From the NCBI RefSeq assembly GCF_915403165.1, contig NZ_OU659204.1, forward strand, positions 1,364,001 through 1,428,000: a DNA stretch of 64,000 nt, read 5' to 3'. The stretch is from Providencia alcalifaciens (GTDB lineage: Bacteria > Pseudomonadota > Gammaproteobacteria > Enterobacterales > Enterobacteriaceae). The notes under the pieces are model-generated. The model saw nothing but the letters and a program-made list of their open reading frames with translations, was not told where the DNA came from and ran no database searches. Of this stretch, positions 45,403 through 54,748 are shown piece after piece. How positions within the stretch are numbered: position 1 is the first letter of the stretch; each line of letters begins with the position of its first letter. A program made the translations under genes and the position numbers.

Positions 45403-46430
45403 TGAGCGAGCAAGTGACCTATATTTCCGAAATCATGGCGCAGCCGCAAGAGTTTTTCTGGCTTCCTTGGGCGGTGCAATACTTTTTCTTTATTGGGATT
45501 GCGGCCTGTGCCGTGCTATATGCCTGTTATCTTCATTGGCAGAATCGCAGTGGAAACGGTCGATTAGAAATGATTGCCGTGTTTATTGCTATCACGATGG
45601 GGATAACAGCTCCGCTAGCATTAACCGCTGATCTGCACCAAACCGCGCGTGTATGGCACTTCTATGCACATCCAACAATGTGGTCTTGGATGTGGTGGGG
45701 GTCTGTGTTGCTACCGCTGTTTACCACGTTTGTTGGGTTGTACTTTGTTGCTCTGCTGGTCAAATTGATTTGGAAGAAAGAGTATAAAGCGACCCGCTGG
45801 GTAGCGTTACTGAGTGCGTTATCATCAATTGGTTTACTGCTATATACCGGCCGTGAAGCCTCTGTGTTAGTGGCTCGTCCAATTTGGTTTAGCTGGTGGA
45901 TGCCAGTGCTGATGTTCTTAAGTGCGATGCAAGTGCTGCCGGCTTTGATTAGCTTAGGTGCGCGTCGTGAACCTCAATATCAAAACCGTTTAGCGCGTTT
46001 CCAAGTGATTACGTTACTCTTGTTTGCGGTCTGTTTTGCGCTGTGGATCTCTGGTGATACCACGTCAGGCATTGCTGTTCGCCAACAGTTAGATGTCGCA
46101 AGCCCAGGCTGGTGGATGTTAATGGGCGTATGTGCGCTGTGGGCAATCACATTCGTGATGGCGCTGAGTAACGTGAAAGCCGTTCGCTCCGTTCCTTACA
46201 TTACAGTTTTAGCGTTAGTGTCAATGGCGTTAGCGTGGGTATTACGTTGGATTTTCCTGATGGAGATTCAAGCGGTACCAAAATACAACATCATCACCAA
46301 TCCATACCATTTCCCATTAGGCAATGACGGATTACTGGCGATTGTCGGTACCTTTGGATTGTGGATTGCATTAACAATTATTGTTCGCGAAGGTGTTCGC
46401 TGGTTTGCGGGGAGAGTGCAACATGGCTAA
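45402..46430 (+). CDS. ttrC: Tetrathionate reductase membrane subunit
   Basis: A 342-residue NrfD/PsrC-type integral membrane protein with about nine helices that oxidises menaquinol and anchors TtrAB. Start at 45402 (MSEQVTYISEIM) preceded by AGGAGG. FFLPWAVQYFFFIG-type FWLPWAVQYFFFIGIAACAV opens the first helix; PTMWSWMWWGSVLLPLFTTFVG and YNIITNPYHFPLGNDGLLAIVG follow. Ends within ttrA (8-bp overlap). Confidence 0.95.
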   Translation: MSEQVTYISEIMAQPQEFFWLPWAVQYFFFIGIAACAVLYACYLHWQNRSGNGRLEMIAVFIAITMGITAPLALTADLHQTARVWHFYAHPTMWSWMWWGSVLLPLFTTFVGLYFVALLVKLIWKKEYKATRWVALLSALSSIGLLLYTGREASVLVARPIWFSWWMPVLMFLSAMQVLPALISLGARREPQYQNRLARFQVITLLLFAVCFALWISGDTTSGIAVRQQLDVASPGWWMLMGVCALWAITFVMALSNVKAVRSVPYITVLALVSMALAWVLRWIFLMEIQAVPKYNIITNPYHFPLGNDGLLAIVGTFGLWIALTIIVREGVRWFAGRVQHG

Positions 46431-49400
46431 ATTCTCAAGACGTCAATGGCTTAAAGGTGGTTTAGTTGTCGGTGGTCTTGCTCTTTTTGGTGCAAGCTAT
46501 CGTGAAGTTGCCAAACGTGCAGTAGATGGCTTAGTGGATGGCACCTCTGGCAAAGTGACGCTGGATCGCATCAATGGTAACTCGCTGATCCCTGAAGGAA
46601 CTGCGATTGGTGGTTGGAAAGAGAACCCTGCGCAAGTGGTTTCAATGACTCAATGCTTCGGTTGCTGGACGCAGTGTGGTATTCGTGCCCGTGTGGACAG
46701 TGCGAAGAATGAAGTACTGCGTATTGCGGGGAACCCATACCACCCTCTATCCCATGAAAAACATTTTCCTTACGGAATGCCGTTATCCACTGCATTCGCC
46801 AAAATGGGCGGTGAAAGCGGATTAGAACATCGTTCAACCGCATGTGCTCGTGGTGCAACGCTGATGGAAGGGTTAACCAGCCCATTACGTATTCTCGAAC
46901 CGATGAAGCGCGTGGGTAAACGTGGTGAAGGGAAGTGGGAGCGTATTAGCTTTGAACAGTTAATCAAAGAAGTGGTTGAAGGTGGGGATTTGTTTGGTGA
47001 AGGTCATGTGGATGGTCTGCGTGCTATCCGTGATTTAGAAACGCCGCTGGATCCTGCTCAACCTAAATTAGGGCCTAAAGCGAACCAGTTACTGGTAACT
47101 AACGCCGGGGATGATGGTCGTGATGGCTTTATTCGTCGCTTTGCTCAAAATGCTTTTGGTAGTAAAAACTTTGGCGCACACGGGGCTTACTGCGGTTTAG
47201 CGTATCGTGCAGGTTCTGGTGCGTTGATGGATGACTTGGATAAAAATGCCCACGTCAAACCAGACTGGGATAATACGCGTTTCGCGCTGTTTATCGGAAC
47301 ATCTCCAGCACAATCGGGTAACCCATTTAAACGTCAAGGTCGCCAGTTAGCGAGTGCTCGTTTACGTGATTCGTTTAACTATGTGGTTGTTTCTCCGGCA
47401 CTGCCTTTGACCACTACACTGGCCAATGATCATGGTCACTGGGTTCCTGTTCAGCCGGGCACCGATGCAGCATTAGTGATGGGAATGATCCGTTGGATTA
47501 TCGAGAACGACCGTTATAACGCCGCTTATCTGAGTGTGCCAAGTGAAAAATCCATGGAAGCGGCTGGCGAGAAAAGCTGGACCAACTCGACGCATCTCGT
47601 GATCACCGATGATGCCCATCCTCTGGCGGGTAATCTGCTACAGCAATCTCACCTAACCGGTGTCGTGGCTGAAGAGGGTGAGGATGAGAAAAAAGCCTAT
47701 TTGGTTCAGGACGCAAATGGTGAACTGAAACTGGCGGATGAAGTCACAAATGCAGAGCTGTTTGTGACTCGCCAAGTCACGCTTCATGATGGTAGCGAAG
47801 TGACGGTGAAATCCAGCTTCCAATGCCTAAAAGAAGCGGCGGATCGCATGACGCTGGAAGAATACAGCCAGCGTTGCCAAGTCCCCGTAAAAACCATTGA
47901 ATCATTGGGTAAAGCGTTAACCTCTTATGACAGAAAAGCGGCAGTGATTTCTCACGGCGGCATGATGAGCGGCAATGGTTTCTATACGGCATGGGCTGTG
48001 ATTATGCTCAATGCGTTAATTGGTAACTTAAACCTAAAAGGCGGCGTCTCGGTGGGTGGCGGTAAATTTAACGGGGAGAATGATGGCCCTCGTTACAATA
48101 TCGCAGGTTACAAAGGCAAAGTGAAACCGAAAGGTGTGGTGTTATCGCGCAGTAATGAAGTCTATGAAAAATCGGATGAATTTAAGGCAAGAGTGGCGGC
48201 AGGTGAAAAGCCGTATCCAGCAAAAGCGCCTTGGTATCCGTTTGCGAAAGGACAATTAACTGAGCAACTCGCATCTGCACTACTGGGTTATCCGTATTCA
48301 TTGAAAGCGTGGATCACCAATATGACGAACCCAGTTTATGGTATTGCGGGGATTCGTCAGGTAATGGAAGAGAAGCTGAAGGATCCGAAACATCTACCGC
48401 TGATTATTGGTATTGATGCTTTCATGAATGAAACGACCGCGTTAGCAGATTACATTGTGCCAGATACCCATAACTTCGAGAGCTGGGGCTTTAGTGCGCC
48501 ATGGTCAGGTGTGCAGGTGAAAGCGAGTACTGCGCGTTGGCCGATTGTTGAATCCCGCACTGCGAAAACAGCGAACGGCCAGCCAGTATCTATGGAGTCA
48601 TTCTGTATCGCAGTCGCTAAAGAGCTGAATTTACCAGGCTTTGGTGACAATGTAATTGCAGATATGGATGGCAACATGTATCCGTTAAATACCGCAGAAG
48701 ATTACTACCTGCGAGTTGCGGCAAATATGGCATGGTTAGGTGAAAAGCCGGTACCAGAGGCGGCAACCGAAGATATTACGATCAGCGGTGTCGAACGTAT
48801 TATGCCGCAAATTACTCGGACGTTAAAACCTGAAGAAGTTCGCCGCGTTGCGTATATCTTTACGCGTGGTGGTCGATTCGCACCTTACGAGAAAGCATGG
48901 GATGGCGAAGCGACGGGGCCACAGTGGAAGAAAGGGTTACAAATTTGGAATCCTACGGTGGCGATTAACCGTCATGCGATCACTGGTGAGCGTTTTAGTG
49001 GTTGCCCGACCTACTATCCACCGCGTATGGCAAACGGTGAAGATGTGAATGCGGTATTCCCAGAGAAAGAATGGCCATTGAAAATGATGTCATTTAAATC
49101 TCATGTGATGAGCAGCTCCACAACTATGATCGAACGTTTACGCCATGTGAAACCAACCAACTTGGTGGCCATTCACCCTGATGATGCGGCGAAGATGGGC
49201 GTTAAACATGGGGATTGGATCAAAATTACGACACCGGGTGGTCATGCTGAGGCTCAAATTAGTGTGCTTGATGGTGTTATGCCGGGAGTTCTTGCGGTTG
49301 AACATGGTTATGGTCATACAGAAATGGGTGCCAAACAGCACTATTTAGACGGCGAAGCCATGCCGATGAATGCGGCAAATGGCTCAGGAATTAACTTGAA

Positions 49401-49512
49401 TGATTTAGGGTTTGCAGACCCGACTCGTGAAGTGGCAAATACTTGGCTTGATTGGGTATCAGGCGCTTCCGTGAGACAAGGTTTGCCAGCTCGTATCGAG
49501 TTAATTGGCTAA
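46423..49512 (+). CDS. ttrA: Tetrathionate reductase catalytic subunit
   Basis: A 1029-residue molybdopterin-guanine-dinucleotide enzyme that reduces tetrathionate to thiosulfate in the periplasm. Tat signal FSRRQWLKGGLVVGGLALFG (about 4-25). One [4Fe-4S] site: CFGCWTQCGIRARV with a later Cys (STACARGAT). MopB motifs: RFALFIGTSPAQSGNPFKRQGR, VISHGGMMSGNGF, IIGIDAFMNETTALADYIVPD. C-terminal molydop-binding domain (GVKHGDWIKITTPGGHAEAQ). Last gene of ttrBCA. Confidence 0.96.
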   Translation: MAKFSRRQWLKGGLVVGGLALFGASYREVAKRAVDGLVDGTSGKVTLDRINGNSLIPEGTAIGGWKENPAQVVSMTQCFGCWTQCGIRARVDSAKNEVLRIAGNPYHPLSHEKHFPYGMPLSTAFAKMGGESGLEHRSTACARGATLMEGLTSPLRILEPMKRVGKRGEGKWERISFEQLIKEVVEGGDLFGEGHVDGLRAIRDLETPLDPAQPKLGPKANQLLVTNAGDDGRDGFIRRFAQNAFGSKNFGAHGAYCGLAYRAGSGALMDDLDKNAHVKPDWDNTRFALFIGTSPAQSGNPFKRQGRQLASARLRDSFNYVVVSPALPLTTTLANDHGHWVPVQPGTDAALVMGMIRWIIENDRYNAAYLSVPSEKSMEAAGEKSWTNSTHLVITDDAHPLAGNLLQQSHLTGVVAEEGEDEKKAYLVQDANGELKLADEVTNAELFVTRQVTLHDGSEVTVKSSFQCLKEAADRMTLEEYSQRCQVPVKTIESLGKALTSYDRKAAVISHGGMMSGNGFYTAWAVIMLNALIGNLNLKGGVSVGGGKFNGENDGPRYNIAGYKGKVKPKGVVLSRSNEVYEKSDEFKARVAAGEKPYPAKAPWYPFAKGQLTEQLASALLGYPYSLKAWITNMTNPVYGIAGIRQVMEEKLKDPKHLPLIIGIDAFMNETTALADYIVPDTHNFESWGFSAPWSGVQVKASTARWPIVESRTAKTANGQPVSMESFCIAVAKELNLPGFGDNVIADMDGNMYPLNTAEDYYLRVAANMAWLGEKPVPEAATEDITISGVERIMPQITRTLKPEEVRRVAYIFTRGGRFAPYEKAWDGEATGPQWKKGLQIWNPTVAINRHAITGERFSGCPTYYPPRMANGEDVNAVFPEKEWPLKMMSFKSHVMSSSTTMIERLRHVKPTNLVAIHPDDAAKMGVKHGDWIKITTPGGHAEAQISVLDGVMPGVLAVEHGYGHTEMGAKQHYLDGEAMPMNAANGSGINLNDLGFADPTREVANTWLDWVSGASVRQGLPARIELIG

Positions 49513-49580
49513 GACAGAAGTTCATCCAATAGGTTGAAAGTTGTGCGTTAGTAAAGTGTAGTTAGTAATATAAGCAGTAA

Positions 49581-49716
49581 AGAGGTTTCTGACCTACTCC
49601 GTTCTGCATAGCGGAGTAGGAAAGCGCCTCTAAATCAGTTGACATTGCGCTCTACGATGCGGTCTACCCATCGTAACTTCGGCAAATGCCAGGGAGGGGG
49701 AGCCCTCCCTTTTTTC
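49581..49716 (+). ncRNA. Structured region after ttrA, candidate 3'-UTR RNA with terminator
   Basis: Three nested or sequential helices can be drawn: AGAGG (49581-49585) with CCTCT (49627-49631) enclosing a 9-bp hairpin CCTACTCCG/CGGAGTAGG (49593-49620); then CATT/AATG (49643-49646, 49685-49688) enclosing ACGATG/CATCGT (49654-49674); then an 8-bp terminator AGGGAGGG/CCCTCCCT (49691-49710) with a T-run. The terminator is firm; a separate small RNA or regulatory 3' end is inference. No known RNA family recognised. Confidence 0.5.
49691..49716 (+). terminator. Terminator of ttrBCA
   Basis: Eight-bp stem with GGAG loop, followed by six T. Confidence 0.9.
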
Positions 49717-49764
49717 TTTTCTATTTAATACAGATAGCTAATACAATATTGCTATAAAAACAGT

Positions 49765-50280
49765 CTATAGAAATATTGAGCTATTTTTCTTAAGCGGATT
49801 TTTCTTCCAGCGAGTCACTAGCCATTCAAATTCTTGATAGGTCGTCTCTGATTTTCTTTTTTCTCGAATTGCTTTAATCAAAGGCTCGGCAATCTCATAT
49901 GTTTCAATAACGGTTGAATATGAGGCTCTTTTGATCATCTGCTCGTTATAGATGCCTTCTCTGATGCTAACAGCAACGCGCTCATAAAAATTTAAAATAT
50001 ATTGGAATTTGAGACGTTCTGAAATTTCACAACTTGTCATTGCTACCCCCTCCATAGGGAAGACATAAGCACGAAATGATTTTCCAGAGTAATGAATTTG
50101 TTTTAAAACATGAAGAGACTCTATGTATTGCTGATCTAATCGACTTTCAAACAAAAATAGGGCGGTTTGTGTTTTTTTAGCCGTTTCTAAATTATAAATA
50201 ATTGCGCCTATGGCAACAAAAACACCAAATAAAACCGTCGTATTACTAATAATTTGTAGGGTTGCCTGCATTAATGTCAT
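49765..50280 (-). CDS. DUF4760-like membrane protein
   Basis: A protein of about 171 residues with one N-terminal helix (TLQIISNTTVLFGVFVAIGAIIYNL) and a cytoplasmic alpha-helical part (TALFLFESRLDQQYIESLHVLKQI, MTSCEISERLKFQYILNFYERVAVSIREGIYNEQ, EFEWLVTRWKKN). The layout fits DUF4760, of unknown function. Start uncertain: ATG at 50280 has weak GGA upstream; ATG at 50289 and TTG at 50310 are alternatives, the last lying inside a terminator. Expression seems to depend on reading through that terminator. Confidence 0.65.
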   Translation of the reverse strand: MTLMQATLQIISNTTVLFGVFVAIGAIIYNLETAKKTQTALFLFESRLDQQYIESLHVLKQIHYSGKSFRAYVFPMEGVAMTSCEISERLKFQYILNFYERVAVSIREGIYNEQMIKRASYSTVIETYEIAEPLIKAIREKRKSETTYQEFEWLVTRWKKNPLKKNSSIFL

Positions 50281-50292
50281 GGGTTCCATCCA

Positions 50293-50318
50293 TAAAAAAG
50301 GCGGGGTCAATCCCGCCT
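50293..50318 (-). terminator. Terminator directly before the DUF4760-like gene, possible attenuator
   Basis: Minus-strand stem GGCGGG/CCCGCC with a 6-nt loop, then six T. The T-run ends a few bases before the in-frame ATG codons of the next gene, and the stem covers any Shine-Dalgarno space. Confidence 0.8.
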
Positions 50319-50336
50319 AGTTAAAAGTTCATTAGC

Positions 50337-50372
50337 TTAAAAGCCATCAAATTCATCAAATCTTGTTTTCAT
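50337..50372 (-). CDS. Small ORF (11 aa) before the attenuator
   Basis: ATG at 50372 preceded by AGAGG at 6 bp; codes MKTRFDEFDGF then TAA. It ends 19 nt before the terminator stem. Position and Shine-Dalgarno suggest a leader peptide controlling the DUF4760-like gene, or a short gene of its own. No family known. Confidence 0.5.
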   Translation of the reverse strand: MKTRFDEFDGF

Positions 50373-50652
50373 ATAGAACCTCTTTCAAATGGGGGATTTT
50401 TATTCAGAGGAAAATTAGCGCAATGGCATTTTTCTGTCAAAGGGCAAAAGAATTTATCAGACTAACTTTTTTGATGTGGTGATTTTTCTTTAACATTATC
50501 ATTAAGAGTTGGTGGTGAGCGTAATATCCACTTAAAATAAGTGGTTTTTTATTAACATAATAAAAGGGATAATAACCCACAATTAACGAGCAATTCTTTG
50601 CTGGTGATTTAAATCTTTTTATATCAAAGCATTACATAGGAAAGCGAACACC

Positions 50653-51699
50653 ATGCCAGTGTTACACAACCAAGTTTCAAATAAGATCCTTAAAGAACGT
50701 ATGTTGGCTGAAACGGAGCCACGTACCACTATCTCTTTTTACAAATATTTCAATATTCAAGACCCTGCTGCATTTCGTAATGAATGGTACCAACAATTCA
50801 AAGCGTTGAGTGTATTTGGGCGTGTGTATATTGCCAAAGAAGGGATCAACGCACAAATTAGCGTACCTGCCTCCAATGTAAATGCGTTGCGTGAACTTAT
50901 CTACGCAACAGACCCAGCCTTAAATGATCTGCGTTTGAACATTGCTATTGATGATGATGGCAAGTCCTTTTGGGTACTACGCATGAAAGTACGTGACCGT
51001 GTTGTTGCTGATGGTATTGATGATGAAACCTTTAATCCGGCAAATACAGGACAGTATCTGAAAGCAGAGCAAGTCAATGCGATGATCGATGACCCAAATA
51101 CTATTTTTGTCGATATGCGTAACCATTATGAATATGAAGTGGGTCACTTTGATCATGCGATTGAGGTACCATCAGACACCTTTAGAGACCAACTGCCAAT
51201 GGCGGTTGAAATGCTGCAAGATCAGAAAGATAAAAATGTGGTGATGTATTGCACTGGCGGTATCCGCTGTGAAAAAGCGAGCGCTTACATGCTGCATAAC
51301 GGTTTCCAAAATGTTTATCATGTGGAAGGCGGGATCATTGAATATGCGCGTAAAGCGAAAGAACAAGGCTTACCACTGCGTTTCAAAGGTAAAAACTTCG
51401 TGTTCGATAACCGTATGGGTGAGCGTATTACAGATGACACCTTAGCGCATTGCCATCAATGTGGGGATGTCTGTGACACTCACACTAACTGCAAAAATGA
51501 CGGTTGTCATTTATTGTTTATTCAATGCCCAAGCTGCGCTGAAAAATATGAAGGCTGCTGCAGTCATGCGTGTACCGAAGAGATGAAGCTGCCTGAAGAA
51601 GAGCAGCGTACTCGCCGTGCTGGTCGTGAAGTGAGTAATAAAATATTTAATAAATCTCGCCATCGTTTAGCAGATGGATTATTAAATAGCGAGAATTAG
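50653..51699 (+). CDS. trhO: tRNA uridine(34) hydroxylase TrhO
   Basis: Formerly YceA; makes 5-hydroxyuridine at the wobble position of certain tRNAs in an oxygen-dependent way. The 348-residue product has an N-terminal ferredoxin-like domain ([37 protein letters not shown]), a rhodanese domain with catalytic Cys in [18 protein letters not shown] (about residue 200), and a C-terminal Cys-rich part ([31 protein letters not shown]). Divergent from the DUF4760-like gene. Confidence 0.95.
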   Translation: MPVLHNQVSNKILKERMLAETEPRTTISFYKYFNIQDPAAFRNEWYQQFKALSVFGRVYIAKEGINAQISVPASNVNALRELIYATDPALNDLRLNIAIDDDGKSFWVLRMKVRDRVVADGIDDETFNPANTGQYLKAEQVNAMIDDPNTIFVDMRNHYEYEVGHFDHAIEVPSDTFRDQLPMAVEMLQDQKDKNVVMYCTGGIRCEKASAYMLHNGFQNVYHVEGGIIEYARKAKEQGLPLRFKGKNFVFDNRMGERITDDTLAHCHQCGDVCDTHTNCKNDGCHLLFIQCPSCAEKYEGCCSHACTEEMKLPEEEQRTRRAGREVSNKIFNKSRHRLADGLLNSEN

Positions 51700-51720
51700 T
51701 AATATTTTCAAATGAAGAAA

Positions 51721-51740
51721 GCCCTTAAAGGGCTTTTTTT
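51721..51740 (+). terminator. Terminator after trhO
   Basis: Stem GCCCTT/AAGGGC and seven T; its right end overlaps the stop region of the convergent rcsA-like gene. Confidence 0.9.
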
Positions 51741-52332
51741 AATAAAGATACTTAAAAACGTTATAAATAAAAAATAGTTCAATTCTATTTTTAACAAAAA
51801 CTTTTGATGTAATATGCCGTTTTTGTGAATAAACGGTACTATTACTTATGCCTAATTTTCTAGAGATAATATGGTTGGGGGTTTCATTCATCCAATTATT
51901 AATTATATTTTGCTCTTTCATCGTAAAAATGGATGAATCATTATTATTAGCAAGCTTTGTTATTTTTTCTATTTGATCTGAATCAGTAATAACTTTATCC
52001 AATGTTTGAGTCATGATATTTTTTGACATAATGAAAAAATTATCTTTTAGTAGCAAAGGCTTGTCTGTTAATGGGTATGTAGCATTGATGTAGATATAGA
52101 ATCGAGTGCTACTGGCTCTGTTTAGCAATGTTTTCAGAGTCGGGCAGTAACTCGAGTAATGACAATAGTATGTCAAATTAACTAGAACAATACTGGGTGA
52201 GTATTTATTTATATATTTAATACCTTCATTAATGCACCCTGTACTAATAAACTTTAATTTTCTATTAGAAGATAAATATTCGGTAATACCAAGGCGGGTA
52301 TAATAACACTCATCAATAACTAATATTCTCAT
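51739..52332 (-). CDS. RcsA-like LuxR-family regulator
   Basis: A 197-residue protein. The N-terminal pseudo-receiver (MRILVIDECYYTRLGITEYLSS) resembles RcsA (CSYTRLGLTGYLLS) and lacks the acidic phospho-site cluster. FFIMSKNIMTQTLDKV parallels RcsA too. C-terminal LuxR helix-turn-helix: FTMKEQNIINNWMNETPNHIISRKLGISNSTVYSQKRHITSKV (about 135-180). RcsA-type proteins act as RcsB partners for capsule and motility genes. Start at 52332 chosen for AAGGA upstream. Very A+T-rich. It occupies the dinI/bssS neighbourhood of E. coli. Confidence 0.7.
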   Translation of the reverse strand: MRILVIDECYYTRLGITEYLSSNRKLKFISTGCINEGIKYINKYSPSIVLVNLTYYCHYSSYCPTLKTLLNRASSTRFYIYINATYPLTDKPLLLKDNFFIMSKNIMTQTLDKVITDSDQIEKITKLANNNDSSIFTMKEQNIINNWMNETPNHIISRKLGISNSTVYSQKRHITSKVFVKNRIELFFIYNVFKYLY

Positions 52333-52528
52333 AGGGAACATCCTTGTCCGAAAAGAGTATTACAATAAATTGGAATTGATATTGAAGTCAATAAAGTAAT
52401 AATAAAAATAATAAATTATCGCTTGTATTTGCAATTAATTCATAATGTATGGTTTCTATTTTATCTTTAATAATAAGCGTAAATTATCATTTATTAATGA
52501 TATAAATTAGAATGATGAAATGATAGCG

Positions 52529-52568
52529 AATGGATATTTGCTATGAGACAAATATCCATTCTTTTTTT
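52529..52568. terminator. Strong hairpin next to bssS
   Basis: Twelve-base perfect arms AATGGATATTTG/CAAATATCCATT, then seven T on the plus strand. The T-run side suits plus-strand transcripts, yet no plus-strand gene lies upstream; bssS ends 5 bp to the right on the minus strand. Confidence 0.6.
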
Positions 52569-52573
52569 ACCTG

Positions 52574-52828
52574 CTAATGTGTTTTGAAATCAGATTCAAG
52601 ATATTCGCCAGACTCAATCTTATCAATTCCAGCCTGAAGAATATTAATCAGCTGTTTGGCTACATCGGTTGTCAGCCACATGGTTTTATCAACTATTGCG
52701 CTATCCAGGCTATTGTTCTGTTCAGGGAGGTAATGTAAACGTAGCATCATCGCATCGTAGGCATCGACAGTACTGATATCCCAGCCAACAACAGGGTGAG
52801 TTTGGATTACATCGTTTTTTCTATTCAT
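52574..52828 (-). CDS. bssS: Biofilm regulator BssS
   Basis: An 84-residue cytoplasmic protein: NDVIQTHPVVGWDISTVDAYDAMMLRLHYL and MWLTTDVAKQLINILQAGIDKIESGEY agree closely with E. coli BssS (YceP), which affects biofilm formation and indole/AI-2 signalling. It keeps its E. coli neighbourhood next to pyrC, without dinI. Confidence 0.93.
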   Translation of the reverse strand: MNRKNDVIQTHPVVGWDISTVDAYDAMMLRLHYLPEQNNSLDSAIVDKTMWLTTDVAKQLINILQAGIDKIESGEYLESDFKTH

Positions 52829-53010
52829 TTAGACCTCCTAATCAAACATCGTGATAAATAGTAAATATCTATTACTGACTAAGAGCAGGTAGCTCAGAAC
52901 GAGCTATATCTAGTATAAGAAGATTTTTTTAATATGATAGTAGTAAAACTATTTTTTCTATGAATTTTGATGAAAATTAAAAAAATAGTCGGTGATTCTT
53001 TAAAAAAGAA

Positions 53011-53040
53011 GATGTGAAAAGGATAAAATCTTTTCACATC
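53011..53040 (-). terminator. Terminator after pyrC
   Basis: Eleven-base arms GATGTGAAAAG/CTTTTCACATC; the minus-strand tail is TTCTTTTTT. Confidence 0.9.
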
Positions 53041-53049
53041 ATAATGTTA

Positions 53050-54096
53050 TTAGCTTACTTTGATAGTCCAACCACAATCTTCACCCGCTAAAAATGGGAT
53101 TAATTTATCTGTCCCACAGGAAATAGATTCGCAGGTTATATTCTCAGATTTCGTCAGTGTAATGTGACCTTCATTGACGGGTAATCCGTAAAATTTAGGC
53201 CCATTTAGTGAACAAAATGCTTCGAAATGCGCTAAAGCGCCTAATTCTTCGAATACGGTTGCATAGGCAGCTAATGCGGTTGGTGCGTTAAATACGCCTG
53301 CACAGCCGCAGGATGTCTCTTTACGAGATTGAACATGCGGTGCAGTATCGGTACCTAAGAAGAAGCGATCGCAGCCAGAAGCGACAGCTGCACGCAATGC
53401 TTCTTGATGAACGTTACGTTTTAAAATCGGTAGGCAATATAGATGCGGACGTACACCACCAACTAACATATGGTTACGGTTAAACATCAAATGCTGTGGT
53501 GTTAAGGTTGCAGCTGTAAATTCGTTCGCCTCTAACACATATTGTGCGGCTTCTTTGGTTGTGATGTGCTCAAAAACGACTTTTAACTGAGGGAATTGAG
53601 CTCGCAATGGCAGCATGACTTGTTCGATAAACAGGGCTTCACGGTCAAAGATATCGATATGGCTGGCGGTCACTTCCCCATGAATGAGTAATGGCATTCC
53701 AGCTTGTTCCATGGCAGCAAGAACAGGGTAGATTTTTTTAATGTCAGACACGCCATGGCTAGAGTTTGTTGTGGCATTTGCGGGATACAATTTACAGGCC
53801 GTAAATACACCTTCATTGAAACCACGAATTAATTCATCAGCATCAGTTGTATCAGTTAAATAACAGGTCATCAGCGGTGTAAATTGGTGCCCAGCAGGTA
53901 CCGCTTGTTTAATTCGTTCACGGTACGCTCTTGCGGCTTCTACCGTGGTAACAGGGGGTACAAGGTTAGGCATGACAATGGCACGACCAAAAAATTGGCT
54001 TGTGAACGGCACGACTGTATTTAACATTTCATTATCACGAAAATGAACATGCCAATCATCAGGGCGGCGGATCGTTAGGGTAGTTACAGTTGTCAT
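53050..54096 (-). CDS. pyrC: Dihydroorotase
   Basis: Closes carbamoyl aspartate to dihydroorotate in pyrimidine synthesis; zinc amidohydrolase. The 348-residue product shows [13 protein letters not shown] (HxH ligands), [16 protein letters not shown] with the carboxylated Lys, [15 protein letters not shown], and FLGTDTAPH with the catalytic Asp. A PurR-like site lies upstream (54163-54178). Confidence 0.97.
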   Translation of the reverse strand: MTTVTTLTIRRPDDWHVHFRDNEMLNTVVPFTSQFFGRAIVMPNLVPPVTTVEAARAYRERIKQAVPAGHQFTPLMTCYLTDTTDADELIRGFNEGVFTACKLYPANATTNSSHGVSDIKKIYPVLAAMEQAGMPLLIHGEVTASHIDIFDREALFIEQVMLPLRAQFPQLKVVFEHITTKEAAQYVLEANEFTAATLTPQHLMFNRNHMLVGGVRPHLYCLPILKRNVHQEALRAAVASGCDRFFLGTDTAPHVQSRKETSCGCAGVFNAPTALAAYATVFEELGALAHFEAFCSLNGPKFYGLPVNEGHITLTKSENITCESISCGTDKLIPFLAGEDCGWTIKVS

Positions 54097-54162
54097 TAAA
54101 CCGGCTCCAATAAGGGGGGAATAAGTGATGAGCAGATGCTCAAGCCGGGAAAGAATGATAAA

Positions 54163-54178
54163 ACGAAAACGATTAAAT
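54163..54178 (-). promoter_or_regulatory. PurR-like site upstream of pyrC
   Basis: ACGAAAACGATTAAAT keeps the central AACGATT of the PurR consensus and is similar to the variant E. coli pyrC site. E. coli pyrC is under PurR. Confidence 0.4.
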
Positions 54179-54289
54179 AGCTATGATCAAGGACAATTAA
54201 TCTAGTAATTATTTTTTTGTGGGGTCTTTTAACATATTGGAAAATAAAGGAATTAAAACAGAAAAAAACAGAGAAAGGAAAGATTAAGT

Positions 54290-54365
54290 TGGCTCCTCCA
54301 GCTGGACTCGAACCAGCGACATACGGATTAACAGTCCGCCGTTCTACCGACTGAACTATGGAGGA
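54290..54365 (-). tRNA. tRNA-Asn (GUU), copy 1
   Basis: A 76-nt cloverleaf with anticodon GTT in ACTGTTAATCC, T-arm GGTTCGAGTCC and encoded CCA. It differs from copies 2 and 3 by one base in the T-loop (CGAG against CAAG on the sense strand). Confidence 0.97.
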
Positions 54366-54631
54366 ACTCCCTTAACACGCAGAGGATATTAGCGTTCTGA
54401 ATCGCTAATGTCAAAGGGGAAAATGATAAAATAAGTTCGTTTGCCTGTTATCTGCACGAATCGATAAAATTTTGATCTAACGGATAAGATGTAAAAGTAA
54501 TAAAGCCAAAAATAGCTGAAAAAAGAATCAGTTAAACAGTGCGATTAAGATTGTAGAGTAATTTTGATATGTAAAAATTATCTTTGATAAGGAATTAGTA
54601 GGAAAGATAAAAATGGCGTGAGTTAGAAAGC

Positions 54632-54667
54632 AAGAAGCCCGCTAGGATTAACCTGAGCGGGCTTCTT
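54632..54667 (-). terminator. Terminator of tRNA-Asn copy 2
   Basis: Arms AAGAAGCCCGCT and AGCGGGCTTCTT around a 12-nt loop. Confidence 0.8.
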
Positions 54668-54672
54668 AAATT

Positions 54673-54748
54673 TGGCTCCTCCAGCTGGACTTGAACCAGC
54701 GACATACGGATTAACAGTCCGCCGTTCTACCGACTGAACTATGGAGGA
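54673..54748 (-). tRNA. tRNA-Asn (GUU), copy 2
   Basis: Same 76-nt gene as copy 3, with anticodon GTT and encoded CCA. Own terminator 5 bp downstream. Confidence 0.97.
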
